Part shown: positions 31,168-43,200 of the stretch, piece after piece
How positions within the stretch are numbered: position 1 is the first letter of the stretch
Layout: the number at the start of each line of letters is the position of its first letter
NCBI GenBank assembly: GCA_033032175.1
Contig: CM065319.1
Location: forward strand, 17,953,018-18,017,017
Source: Saturnia japonica
Lineage: Eukaryota > Arthropoda > Insecta > Lepidoptera > Saturniidae
Direction of reading: 5' to 3'
DNA length: 64,000 bases
Program-made: the position numbers and the translations under genes
Notes under the pieces: generated by a model
What the model saw: only the letters and a program-made list of their open reading frames with translations
The model's database searches: none
What the model was told of the DNA's origin: nothing

Positions 31168-32973
31168 TATAACATGCAACTTGTAATGTAGCGTATTCGC
31201 TTACATTTTTCTATAATATTGTCAATATTAATCTATTTTATCGTAACACATAGTATATAACACGTAAATATAATAATAACACATAATACCCTAACCTAAG
31301 ACACGAAAAACAACTGTTCTGTCGCCAACAATTAGTATGTATGTTTGTCAAGGTATATCCCGGGAACTACTGAACCAGTTCCGATGAATCTTTTTATTTT
31401 TACTTGGTATTATTATTGTTTTATTAAATTAAAATGTAACAACAAACAATCATATTTGCGTTTAAACTAACAACAGTTTAAACATTGTAGTTTATTGTAA
31501 TTTGTATTATTTCATCTTGTTTTACGGTTTCTGTGGATTCTATTATTTTGAATGTTAGACTGCTATAGTAATAAAATGCTGAGGAACCATATAGCGCATG
31601 TACGGTTAACTCTAGGTCAGTTTTCCTATTCATTATCAAAGAAAATCATGTTATAGGAAGTTGAATTTATATAAACGTAAAATCTTGTTTATAACAAGGT
31701 AAATTGAAAATTTACTAATATCATTGAAGTACGAAAATATAAAATCTTGACTCAATTAGACGATCAGACCCGTGGATAATGCTCACACCTATTTAAGAAA
31801 AGAGCTGTAACAAAATTTGCTGTTAATATTTAAATCATGTTGGCAGAAGAATATTTATTGGATATATAACAGGTCCACCCCAAGTACCTAGCTAGCTATA
31901 ATTTTAAAAGGAATATAAAACTAAAATTAATACAAGTAACGCCATCTACTTTAACATTATAAGTACTTTAAATACTACTATGATTCGATGTTTTGACAAA
32001 CGTAATTGAAAATCTTTGTAATGGAGGTTTTACAATTTTGCAATATTAGATAAGGATAACGAACCGTGGGAATACAGAACAAACAAAAGAAATGACGGGA
32101 CACCGCGAAAAAACTAGGAAACAAAGCCAGACTGAGGAAAAAGAACCGTGGGAAAAATAGAGATGTTCTTGCTCGGACATTAAAAGAAGCGCTCCGAACT
32201 AGTACAATCTTATAACAAAACTAGATCTGATTTCTAGTACTATTAGTGTAGTAGTACAATATATCTTACACGTACACGGACGAATATTAGGAATATTTTG
32301 ATTCTCCTTCATACCTTTCAGGCTTAGGATTGTCATTCTAAAGACCCAGTTTTTTTAGACCAAAACTACACTTGCACTTGCAGAAAATAGTACTAACTAA
32401 TAAAAAAGTATTCTTCTATTCTAATCAAATTCTGAAACTAATTCTTAGAACAAATTCAGCCTCACCAGAATGTCTAAAAACAATAATAAAAATAATTCTT
32501 ACTCTCTCGTCGTATAGTTCAAAATAGCTTAATGAACTAGAGCCTATTAGGTGTTTACCTTGTATTTCGCTCTCTTTCGACTGAACGACGTCTCCGGTCT
32601 TCGATGAATCCGGTCTTCCGGTCGGATGAATCACATAGGTACTAAGTACTAAATACACCGTGCTGGCTTGCCGCAAACGAAGTACTAAATGAACGATGTA
32701 CTATGAAGCTTATGGAATAGTTCGTTCTAGTACAGTGTCAGGAATTAGTTCCTATTAGTACTTAGTACATGTACTACCCATGCCTAGTGGGAATGGAATA
32801 ATACGCAGTAAAATCGGGACTTTCATAAAAAAAAATTAGAAAAAATGTTAGGAAAAAACCCGAACGATGGGCGTACAAAACATACGTAGGACTAACGGGA
32901 CTTTGGTAAAATTTTAGAAGGAAAAAAAACTTAGGAGGATAAATAACGTGGGAATTGAATCAAAGCGAAGGGG
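31168..32973. other. unassigned stretch
   Basis: AT-rich. At 31340-31392 a piece (ATGTTTGTCA... GGGAACTACTGAACCAGTTCCG) resembles the 5' body of lepidopteran Helitron-like elements, weakly. Between 32640 and 32775 there are many GTACTA/TAGTAC motifs, some palindromic. No gene seen. Confidence 0.4.
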
Positions 32974-33051
32974 TATTTAAGGGGCATTCAGTTAGTAAGA
33001 AGGGAGCAGTTACAAGAGATCAGTCAGTCAGAAGCAATACCAAAAGTGAGT
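32974..33051 (+). promoter_or_regulatory. candidate promoter and non-coding first exon
   Basis: TATTTAA (32974-32980) is followed about 30 bases later by GCAGTTAC and slightly further by repeated TCAGTCAGTC. Then there is a perfect splice donor, AAAAGTGAGTAA (GT at 33046). This is the layout of a short untranslated first exon of an insect gene. No downstream exon was identified. Confidence 0.25.
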
Positions 33052-33294
33052 AAATACTAAATAGGTCGTTATAATGCTGTCAAGCTAGCCAATTATGCTG
33101 TCGTTAACAGTGAAATTGGCTAGGTAATATTCAGGTCTTTGTTCTTGCTCGTTGCGTCTGAATTACATCAAGAAGTTCGCGATCGGTGTCAGGGAGATCC
33201 CACAGATAACATAGGAAAAGTTGTTAGGGTTAGGTTAAAGTACGAATCTAGTATCTTGCAATATCAGTAGCCTTATTTACGGAAGGTAATATGG
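33052..33294. other. unassigned spacer
   Basis: No feature recognised. Confidence 0.4.
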
Positions 33295-34301
33295 GCACGG
33301 CGTTACCCGTTACAACTGTGCTACGTCAACAATACAGAGCGAGACCGCGCACCGAGAGCGCAAACGCGTTTGAAACGATTCCCTCGAACTCTGTATAACC
33401 GGCGGCGAATACACGCTACGGTAACCAGCTGTCTGGAAACCAGTGCGTGCAAGCCCTTCTCACTACATGTGACCGACCCTGCTCACGCCCGAACCTACCA
33501 GGCGTGAAGAGGGCGAAACATTAAGGTAAACACTCAGTGAGGTGCCTTCCTGTAGGTGTGGTGCTGACGTAGCACGGGAGCGGAGAGGACTGGGTCGCTG
33601 GCGGGTTGAACACTTGAAGACAATGACACAGATACCACAATAAAATTTCGCTGTATTAATTTCTTCTCAAGATACAATAACTCTTCTTAATATTATTTTC
33701 TTAGTACTATTTATTGTAGTCTTGAGTCTTCTTTTTTCAGTGTGTGGGACCTGTGTGTGCCGGTAGGCCGAAACGGCCCCTCTTTTATTTCACTGTTGGA
33801 GCGGGACGGAGCTATAGCGTCTATTTCTCTACTATTCTAACATTACCAAATATAGTCATGTCACGCCACCGTCGTGGCGCGCCGCGGTTACACTATTGCT
33901 GTCCCTTTCTGTGTTATTATTATTATTCTATACAATTTACAATAAATCACTAATATTTCTAAAAATGTCTATCAAATTACTATGAAATCTATCTTAATTT
34001 ATCACGGACATCAATACCTACATAAAAACACTAAATATAACATTAAGGGTTAATAAACATCGCAAATATCAAACAATAAACATTACAACTTTAAACGGCC
34101 TATAAACACGATATTACAAGCATTTTTATAAGTTATTTACTATCCTTATATACCTACAAGTTATAACCTTCTATTTAAAACATTAAATCACTGATTGTGT
34201 ATATAAATTCTTAATCCCTACAACTTATATCTACAATTATGATTACTTTTTTATTTATTTATTATTTCTGTCATCACGCCTAGCCCTATGCGTCGCTAAC
34301 A
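33295..34301. repeat. unidentified ~1 kb dispersed repeat, copy 2
   Basis: Second copy of the element at 13479-14502, same orientation, with scattered substitutions and a few small indels. The left boundary follows TGG; the right end is CGCTAACA. The high but imperfect similarity means the copies are separate insertions and not an assembly duplicate. Confidence 0.8.
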
Positions 34302-34601
34302 GAAGGTTTGATCAAATCTAGCAAAATTCGAGAAGTAGGATCAGCGCGTGATAGTGAAAGTACTAGCTAGTTCTAGAGTAATCTGAAAGTTTCATTGCAT
34401 GTATGTGTTCATAAATATAGTATTAAGAAGTGCTGCTTGAAACTTAAAGACTGTAAGTAGATTTAAATTAACTTTTACGGAAATGTATAAAAATAACTAC
34501 GGAACGTACCTAATATTATAGAATTCAGACAATGACTTATCATACAAACATTCTACTACTTTACATGATCTACTGTACAAATTATGTAATTTTAACCTTG
34601 G
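34302..34601. other. unassigned spacer
   Basis: AT-rich, nothing recognised. Confidence 0.4.
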
Positions 34602-34904
34602 TTAAAATGAGGTACTTATGTGTGACACGAATAAATAATTCAATAAGCGAGCTTTAATGAAACTGGAAGTAAATCCAGTGCACCGTTTTATCATCAGAGT
34701 TTTATTATAGGAATTCCCATTAGGCGTTTGTGTATTGAATCTCTTCACAATAAGCGATAATCGATTTAGTTCGTACAAAGATTTCTCCTGGATGTAATCA
34801 GAATTGATTCCATGACAGTGAGACTCAGTTTTTGGATCGCCATTAGATTCGCAGGGTGGTTGTTCGGTATTTATGTTGCTTTGATTTGGTATTCGGTTTG
34901 GCAT
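34602..34904 (-). CDS. candidate terminal exon, unknown protein
   Basis: A 100-codon frame on the minus strand beginning at an ATG immediately after a strong splice acceptor (GTTCTCTTTCAG just upstream, 34905-34916) and ending with TGA/TAA-type stop at 34602. Composition is normal for a protein: a polar Asn/Pro/Glu/Ser start, then QEKSLYELNRLSLIVKRFN. I recognise no domain. The frame is open further upstream too (to 35111), with another acceptor-like CTAACTTTCAG near 35065. A multi-exon minus-strand gene or a chance ORF are both possible. Confidence 0.25.
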   Translation of the reverse strand: MPNRIPNQSNINTEQPPCESNGDPKTESHCHGINSDYIQEKSLYELNRLSLIVKRFNTQTPNGNSYNKTLMIKRCTGFTSSFIKARLLNYLFVSHISTSF

Positions 34905-35905
34905 CTGAAAGAGAACTCTTCGTGCCAAAGTGATCCAATAGCAGTAAGTACCAGATATTGTCATCTTGTAATTCTTTTGCCTATGTGATGGTCGGCCTTC
35001 CAGGTCAGACAGGATTCTACACAGACATCCTCTTGTGTTCATAATACAAAGGAAGGTGTGCTGGATTGTACTGAAAGTTAGTACAAAATCTTGAGGTAAA
35101 TATGTCACCAACCCACACTCAACAGTACAGACATTTATTCACATTAATCATAATAAAACTTGTTACAAGTGCCATACAGCGCTAACAGATTGAAAAATAT
35201 CTTTAATTGGTAGTTTCTATAAGAAATATGTAGAATTTGAATTCTATAAAACTAATGTATATTACTTTATTCATGTAAAATATACATATGTGAATACCTT
35301 GATAAAGAAAGGTATTATAATTACATACTTAGATAAATAAGGAACTATTTGTGTGTTATTGTTATTTGTAATATATAATATTCTCATGAGAATATAAATC
35401 ACTACACATCATCTACATGTAACATTTCACATACTATATTTTATACACAGGTAAAGGTAAGGTACATATGGTTGTTCAAGGGTAATATTTGTGGTTTTGC
35501 CAAAGGGACAAACAGTCCTTATGCCTACGCAATCACCTACCGCCTTCATTGTTCAAAATGTGTGTTGAATAGAGTCAGTGCTAGTTCAACTATTGGATAT
35601 TCTGTGTGTTTGCCGGTTAGTGCATTATAAAGTAATGGTGACTGGAACCAAGCAGATGTTCAAATGCCTTTTCAAATTATCATTTATAATACTATATCAT
35701 AGTATTATATACTATTACATTATAGTACAAATACTCAGTGTTGAATTGGTTCAACACATATAAATTCCAAATACCTATCCACATTCCTTTTGGAACTAGT
35801 GTGATATTATTATACAACTATTGGTTCAGCCTACCATTTAATAAGGCAATATTATATTTAATCTGATGGGTTTTAGTCATACTATGTGCTGGCTTCTATA
35901 CCCTT
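34905..35905. other. unassigned stretch
   Basis: AT-rich; would be intronic if the minus-strand candidate exons on each side belong to one gene. Confidence 0.35.
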
Positions 35906-36154
35906 CTAATCACAATACTTGTTAGGGCGTGGCTCATCTTCTATATATTCATGTCTTTCGATCCGTACAGTGATAGGGAAATTTGTGACTAAAGGATAGG
36001 AGTTGCGACTATGTCCCTCTCCATATATATCCCACAGTCGGTAGAGTCTAGCTTTATTTCCTGTACGGGGAGGTCTGGATTGAAGTGAGTTACATATTTT
36101 CTCCCTGGTTGACTTTGTCACCTTGGAGTTTTCTTTATCATCTTGAAGGGTTAT
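35906..36154 (-). CDS. candidate coding segment, unknown protein
   Basis: An open frame of about 83 codons on the minus strand ending in TAG (35906-35908). Its composition looks protein-like, with charged and aromatic residues well mixed: for example RLYRLWDIYGEGHSRN and ITVRIERHEYIEDEPRPNK. It has no ATG at its 5' end, and AG-ended acceptor-like sites lie nearby (about 36155-36165). That would fit a 3'-terminal exon. I found no family resemblance and no partner exon. Confidence 0.25.
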   Translation of the reverse strand: MTLQDDKENSKVTKSTREKICNSLQSRPPRTGNKARLYRLWDIYGEGHSRNSYPLVTNFPITVRIERHEYIEDEPRPNKYCD

Positions 36155-36600
36155 AGTTGGCCTTTACTATGTCTGCTATTACTACTTATTAGATTCATTT
36201 ATTTAACTTAAATAGAAAACTGGTTCCAGTATCCCTATATCCTGCCTTCTCACCCTTAAACTTCACTGGCAATGCTAGCGGTTCACTATATAAAAAAAAT
36301 AGTGAAATAGTACAGCCAAAGAAATTGTATAACAAGTTTATACCTACGTTATGCGAAAACACTTTTTCCCGACCTAATATATTATCTTTCTGTACAATTT
36401 CTTTAACTTAACTTTTTGCATGTGACAATCGGATGGCGCAGATTGCAATATCTCTTTAGGGATGCATATTTTTCTTTGTTAATTTTCTTCTACTCGCTCC
36501 ATTGCTACCTAATAATTTATTACTGAGACATTTCAAAACTTGCTACGTGTTCTTGTTTTTTAAAGTTCTTACCGCGTTATATTTCTTCTGTATCAAATTT
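36155..36600. other. unassigned stretch
   Basis: AT-rich, nothing recognised. Confidence 0.4.
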
Positions 36601-36928
36601 ATTATGTATAAGTGTAACATTGACCAACAGACAAACGATTTATTCGTGCCGCCATTAAATTGCATACATAAATGAAGGTTTTAGTATTTATATTATGTGC
36701 TAAGGAAGTATATACCTACGTGAGTAATACGTGAACTCCAGGACTAACCCGGGTTGTGGTTATTATGTATAAGTGTAACATTGACCAACAGACAAACGAT
36801 TTATTCGTGCCGCCATTAAATTGCATACATAAATGAAGGTTTTAGTATTTATATTATGTGCTAAGGAAGTATATACCTACGTGAGTAATACGTGAACTCC
36901 AGGACTAACCCGGGTTGTGGTTATTATA
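36601..36928. repeat. 161-bp exact tandem duplication
   Basis: 36601-36761 is repeated by 36762-36922 and continues a few bases; I see no difference between the copies. It lies 300 bp before the large satellite and is unrelated to its unit. Confidence 0.9.
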
Positions 36929-37224
36929 GTTATCATTGTGAACAAGTTTTACAATAAAGCCAACTCTGAATCCACGAAAAAAATTAGTTGTTTTATAGAT
37001 AATTTTCATTGACTCTTGACGAAATGTATGGAACAACTTATTTTATTCGTAATTTCAGGTTTAACTCCATAGTAAAAGTCGTTCACCGTATTGAGTGGAA
37101 TGACCTCCCTTCGACATAGTATTACTGCTATGCGTAACTCTGTATACAATTTACATGGGCTACCTTTTCATAATGAATCCCAAAGCAAAAACGTTACCTT
37201 AGGGCTTTAGGACAATAAATGAAA
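36929..37224. other. spacer before satellite
   Basis: AT-rich, no gene. It contains AATAAA-type motifs at about 36952 and 37213. Confidence 0.4.
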
Positions 37225-40200
37225 ATTCGTTTCGTTCCATGCACACACTCATAGCTCTCCTGTATCGAGTTTACCACAGACACATACAAACCCGAAACAG
37301 ATATTCAATTAATAAAAATTCGTTTCGTTCTATACACACACTCATAGCTCTCCTGTATCGAGTTTACCACAGACACATACAACTAACATACAAACCCGAA
37401 ACAGATATTCAATTAATAAAAATTCGTTTCGTTCTATACACACACTCATAGCTCTCCTGTATCGAGTTTACCACAGACACATACAAACCCGAAACAGATA
37501 TTCAATTAATAAAAATTCGTTTCGTTCTATACACACACTCATAGCTCTCCTGTATCGAGTTTACCACAGACACATACAACTAACATACAAACCCGAAACA
37601 GATATTCAATTAATAAAAATTCGTTTCGTTCTATACACACACTCATAGCTCTCCTGTATCGAGTTTACCACAGACACATACAACTAACATACAAACCCGA
37701 AACAGATATTCAATTAATAAAAATTCGTTTCGTTCTATACACACACTCATAGCTCTCCTGTATCGAGTTTACCACAGACACATACAACTAACATACAAAC
37801 CCGAAACAGATATTCAATTAATAAAAATTCGTTTCGTTCTATACACACACTCATAGCTCTCCTGTATCGAGTTTACCACAGACACATACAACTAACATAC
37901 AAACCCGAAACAGATATTCAATTAATAAAAATTCGTTTCGTTCTATACACACACTCATAGCTCTCCTGTATCGAGTTTACCACAGACACATACAACTAAC
38001 ATACAAACCCGAAACAGATATTCAATTAATAAAAATTCGTTTCGTTCTATACACACACTCATAGCTCTCCTGTATCGAGTTTACCACAGACACATACAAC
38101 TAACATACAAACCCGAAACAGATATTCAATTAATAAAAATTCGTTTCGTTCTATACACACACTCATAGCTCTCCTGTATCGAGTTTACCACAGACACATA
38201 CAACTAACATACAAACCCGAAACAGATATTCAATTAATAAAAATTCGTTTCGTTCTATACACACACTCATAGCTCTCCTGTATCGAGTTTACCACAGACA
38301 CATACAACTAACATACAAACCCGAAACAGATATTCAATTAATAAAAATTCGTTTCGTTCTATACACACACTCATAGCTCTCCTGTATCGAGTTTACCACA
38401 GACACATACAACTAACATACAAACCCGAAACAGATATTCAATTAATAAAAATTCGTTTCGTTCTATACACACACTCATAGCTCTCCTGTATCGAGTTTAC
38501 CACAGACACATACAACTAACATACAAACCCGAAACAGATATTCAATTAATAAAAATTCGTTTCGTTCTATACACACACTCATAGCTCTCCTGTATCGAGT
38601 TTACCACAGACACATACAACTAACATACAAACCCGAAACAGATATTCAATTAATAAAAATTCGTTTCGTTCTATACACACACTCATAGCTCTCCTGTATC
38701 GAGTTTACCACAGACACATACAAACCCGAAACAGATATTCAATTAATAAAAATTCGTTTCGTTCTATACACACACTCATAGCTCTCCTGTATCGAGTTTA
38801 CCACAGACACATACAACTAACATACAAACCCGAAACAGATATTCAATTAATAAAAATTCGTTTCGTTCTATACACACACTCATAGCTCTCCTGTATCGAG
38901 TTTACCACAGACACATACAACTAACATACAAACCCGAAACAGATATTCAATTAATAAAAATTCGTTTCGTTCTATACACACACTCATAGCTCTCCTGTAT
39001 CGAGTTTACCACAGACACATACAACTAACATACAAACCCGAAACAGATATTCAATTAATAAAAATTCGTTTCGTTCTATACACACACTCATAGCTCTCCT
39101 GTATCGAGTTTACCACAGACACATACAACTAACATACAAACCCGAAACAGATATTCAATTAATAAAAATTCGTTTCGTTCTATACACACACTCATAGCTC
39201 TCCTGTATCGAGTTTACCACAGACACATACAACTAACATACAAACCCGAAACAGATATTCAATTAATAAAAATTCGTTTCGTTCTATACACACACTCATA
39301 GCTCTCCTGTATCGAGTTTACCACAGACACATACAACTAACATACAAACCCGAAACAGATATTCAATTAATAAAAATTCGTTTCGTTCTATACACACACT
39401 CATAGCTCTCCTGTATCGAGTTTACCACAGACACATACAACTAACATACAAACCCGAAACAGATATTCAATTAATAAAAATTCGTTTCGTTCTATACACA
39501 CACTCATAGCTCTCCTGTATCGAGTTTACCACAGACACATACAAACCCGAAACAGATATTCAATTAATAAAAATTCGTTTCGTTCTATACACACACTCAT
39601 AGCTCTCCTGTATCGAGTTTACCACAGACACATACAACTAACATACAAACCCGAAACAGATATTCAATTAATAAAAATTCGTTTCGTTCTATACACACAC
39701 TCATAGCTCTCCTGTATCGAGTTTACCACAGACACATACAAACCCGAAACAGATATTCAATTAATAAAAATTCGTTTCGTTCTATACACACACTCATAGC
39801 TCTCCTGTATCGAGTTTACCACAGACACATACAAACCCGAAACAGATATTCAATTAATAAAAATTCGTTTCGTTCTATACACACACTCATAGCTCTCCTG
39901 TATCGAGTTTACCACAGACACATACAAACCCGAAACAGATATTCAATTAATAAAAATTCGTTTCGTTCTATACACACACTCATAGCTCTCCTGTATCGAG
40001 TTTACCACAGACACATACAACTAACATACAAACCCGAAACAGATATTCAATTAATAAAAATTCGTTTCGTTCTATACACACACTCATAGCTCTCCTGTAT
40101 CGAGTTTACCACAGACACATACAAACCCGAAACAGATATTCAATTAATAAAAATTCGTTTCGTTCTATACACACACTCATAGCTCTCCTGTATCGAGTTT

Positions 40201-43200
40201 ACCACAGACACATACAAACCCGAAACAGATATTCAATTAATAAAAATTCGTTTCGTTCTATACACACACTCATAGCTCTCCTGTATCGAGTTTACCACAG
40301 ACACATACAACTAACATACAAACCCGAAACAGATATTCAATTAATAAAAATTCGTTTCGTTCCATGCACACACTCATAGCTCTCCTGTATCGAGTTTACC
40401 ACAGACACATACAACTAACATACAAACCCGAAACAGATATTCAATTAATAAAAATTCGTTTCGTTCCATGCACACACTCATAGCTCTCCTGTATCGAGTT
40501 TACCACAGACACATACAACTAACATACAAACCCGAAACAGATATTCAATTAATAAAAATTCGTTTCGTTCTATACACACACTCATAGCTCTCCTGTATCG
40601 AGTTTACCACAGACACATACAACTAACATACAAACCCGAAACAGATATTCAATTAATAAAAATTCGTTTCGTTCCATGCACACACTCATAGCTCTCCTGT
40701 ATCGAGTTTACCACAGACACATACAACTAACATACAAACCCGAAACAGATATTCAATTAATAAAAATTCGTTTCGTTCTATACACACACTCATAGCTCTC
40801 CTGTATCGAGTTTACCACAGACACATACAAACCCGAAACAGATATTCAATTAATAAAAATTCGTTTCGTTCTATACACACACTCATAGCTCTCCTGTATC
40901 GAGTTTACCACAGACACATACAAACCCGAAACAGATATTCAATTAATAAAAATTCGTTTCGTTCTATACACACACTCATAGCTCTCCTGTATCGAGTTTA
41001 CCACAGACACATACAAACCCGAAACAGATATTCAATTAATAAAAATTCGTTTCGTTCTATACACACACTCATAGCTCTCCTGTATCGAGTTTACCACAGA
41101 CACATACAACTAACATACAAACCCGAAACAGATATTCAATTAATAAAAATTCGTTTCGTTCTATACACACACTCATAGCTCTCCTGTATCGAGTTTACCA
41201 CAGACACATACAAACCCGAAACAGATATTCAATTAATAAAAATTCGTTTCGTTCCATGCACACACTCATAGCTCTCCTGTATCGAGTTTACCACAGACAC
41301 ATACAACTAACATACAAACCCGAAACAGATATTCAATTAATAAAAATTCGTTTCGTTCTATACACACACTCATAGCTCTCCTGTATCGAGTTTACCACAG
41401 ACACATACAACTAACATACAAACCCGAAACAGATATTCAATTAATAAAAATTCGTTTCGTTCCATGCACACACTCATAGCTCTCCTGTATCGAGTTTACC
41501 ACAGACACATACAACTAACATACAAACCCGAAACAGATATTCAATTAATAAAAATTCGTTTCGTTCTATACACACACTCATAGCTCTCCTGTATCGAGTT
41601 TACCACAGACACATACAACTAACATACAAACCCGAAACAGATATTCAATTAATAAAAATTCGTTTCGTTCTATACACACACTCATAGCTCTCCTGTATCG
41701 AGTTTACCACAGACACATACAACTAACATACAAACCCGAAACAGATATTCAATTAATAAAAATTCGTTTCGTTCTATACACACACTCATAGCTCTCCTGT
41801 ATCGAGTTTACCACAGACACATACAAACCCGAAACAGATATTCAATTAATAAAAATTCGTTTCGTTCTATACACACACTCATAGCTCTCCTGTATCGAGT
41901 TTACCACAGACACATACAACTAACATACAAACCCGAAACAGATATTCAATTAATAAAAATTCGTTTCGTTCTATACACACACTCATAGCTCTCCTGTATC
42001 GAGTTTACCACAGACACATACAAACCCGAAACAGATATTCAATTAATAAAAATTCGTTTCGTTCTATACACACACTCATAGCTCTCCTGTATCGAGTTTA
42101 CCACAGACACATACAACTAACATACAAACCCGAAACAGATATTCAATTAATAAAAATTCGTTTCGTTCTATACACACACTCATAGCTCTCCTGTATCGAG
42201 TTTACCACAGACACATACAACTAACATACAAACCCGAAACAGATATTCAATTAATAAAAATTCGTTTCGTTCTATACACACACTCATAGCTCTCCTGTAT
42301 CGAGTTTACCACAGACACATACAAACCCGAAACAGATATTCAATTAATAAAAATTCGTTTCGTTCTATACACACACTCATAGCTCTCCTGTATCGAGTTT
42401 ACCACAGACACATACAACTAACATACAAACCCGAAACAGATATTCAATTAATAAAAATTCGTTTCGTTCTATACACACACTCATAGCTCTCCTGTATCGA
42501 GTTTACCACAGACACATACAACTAACATACAAACCCGAAACAGATATTCAATTAATAAAAATTCGTTTCGTTCTATACACACACTCATAGCTCTCCTGTA
42601 TCGAGTTTACCACAGACACATACAACTAACATACAAACCCGAAACAGATATTCAATTAATAAAAATTCGTTTCGTTCTATACACACACTCATAGCTCTCC
42701 TGTATCGAGTTTACCACAGACACATACAAACCCGAAACAGATATTCAATTAATAAAAATTCGTTTCGTTCTATACACACACTCATAGCTCTCCTGTATCG
42801 AGTTTACCACAGACACATACAACTAACATACAAACCCGAAACAGATATTCAATTAATAAAAATTCGTTTCGTTCTATACACACACTCATAGCTCTCCTGT
42901 ATCGAGTTTACCACAGACACATACAAACCCGAAACAGATATTCAATTAATAAAAATTCGTTTCGTTCTATACACACACTCATAGCTCTCCTGTATCGAGT
43001 TTACCACAGACACATACAACTAACATACAAACCCGAAACAGATATTCAATTAATAAAAATTCGTTTCGTTCTATACACACACTCATAGCTCTCCTGTATC
43101 GAGTTTACCACAGACACATACAACTAACATACAAACCCGAAACAGATATTCAATTAATAAAAATTCGTTTCGTTCTATACACACACTCATAGCTCTCCTG

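Noticed and set aside
37239..37451. 70-codon ORF in the satellite
   Set aside because: It spans two units only because a 93-bp unit keeps frame; 104-bp units break it. No start context or family.
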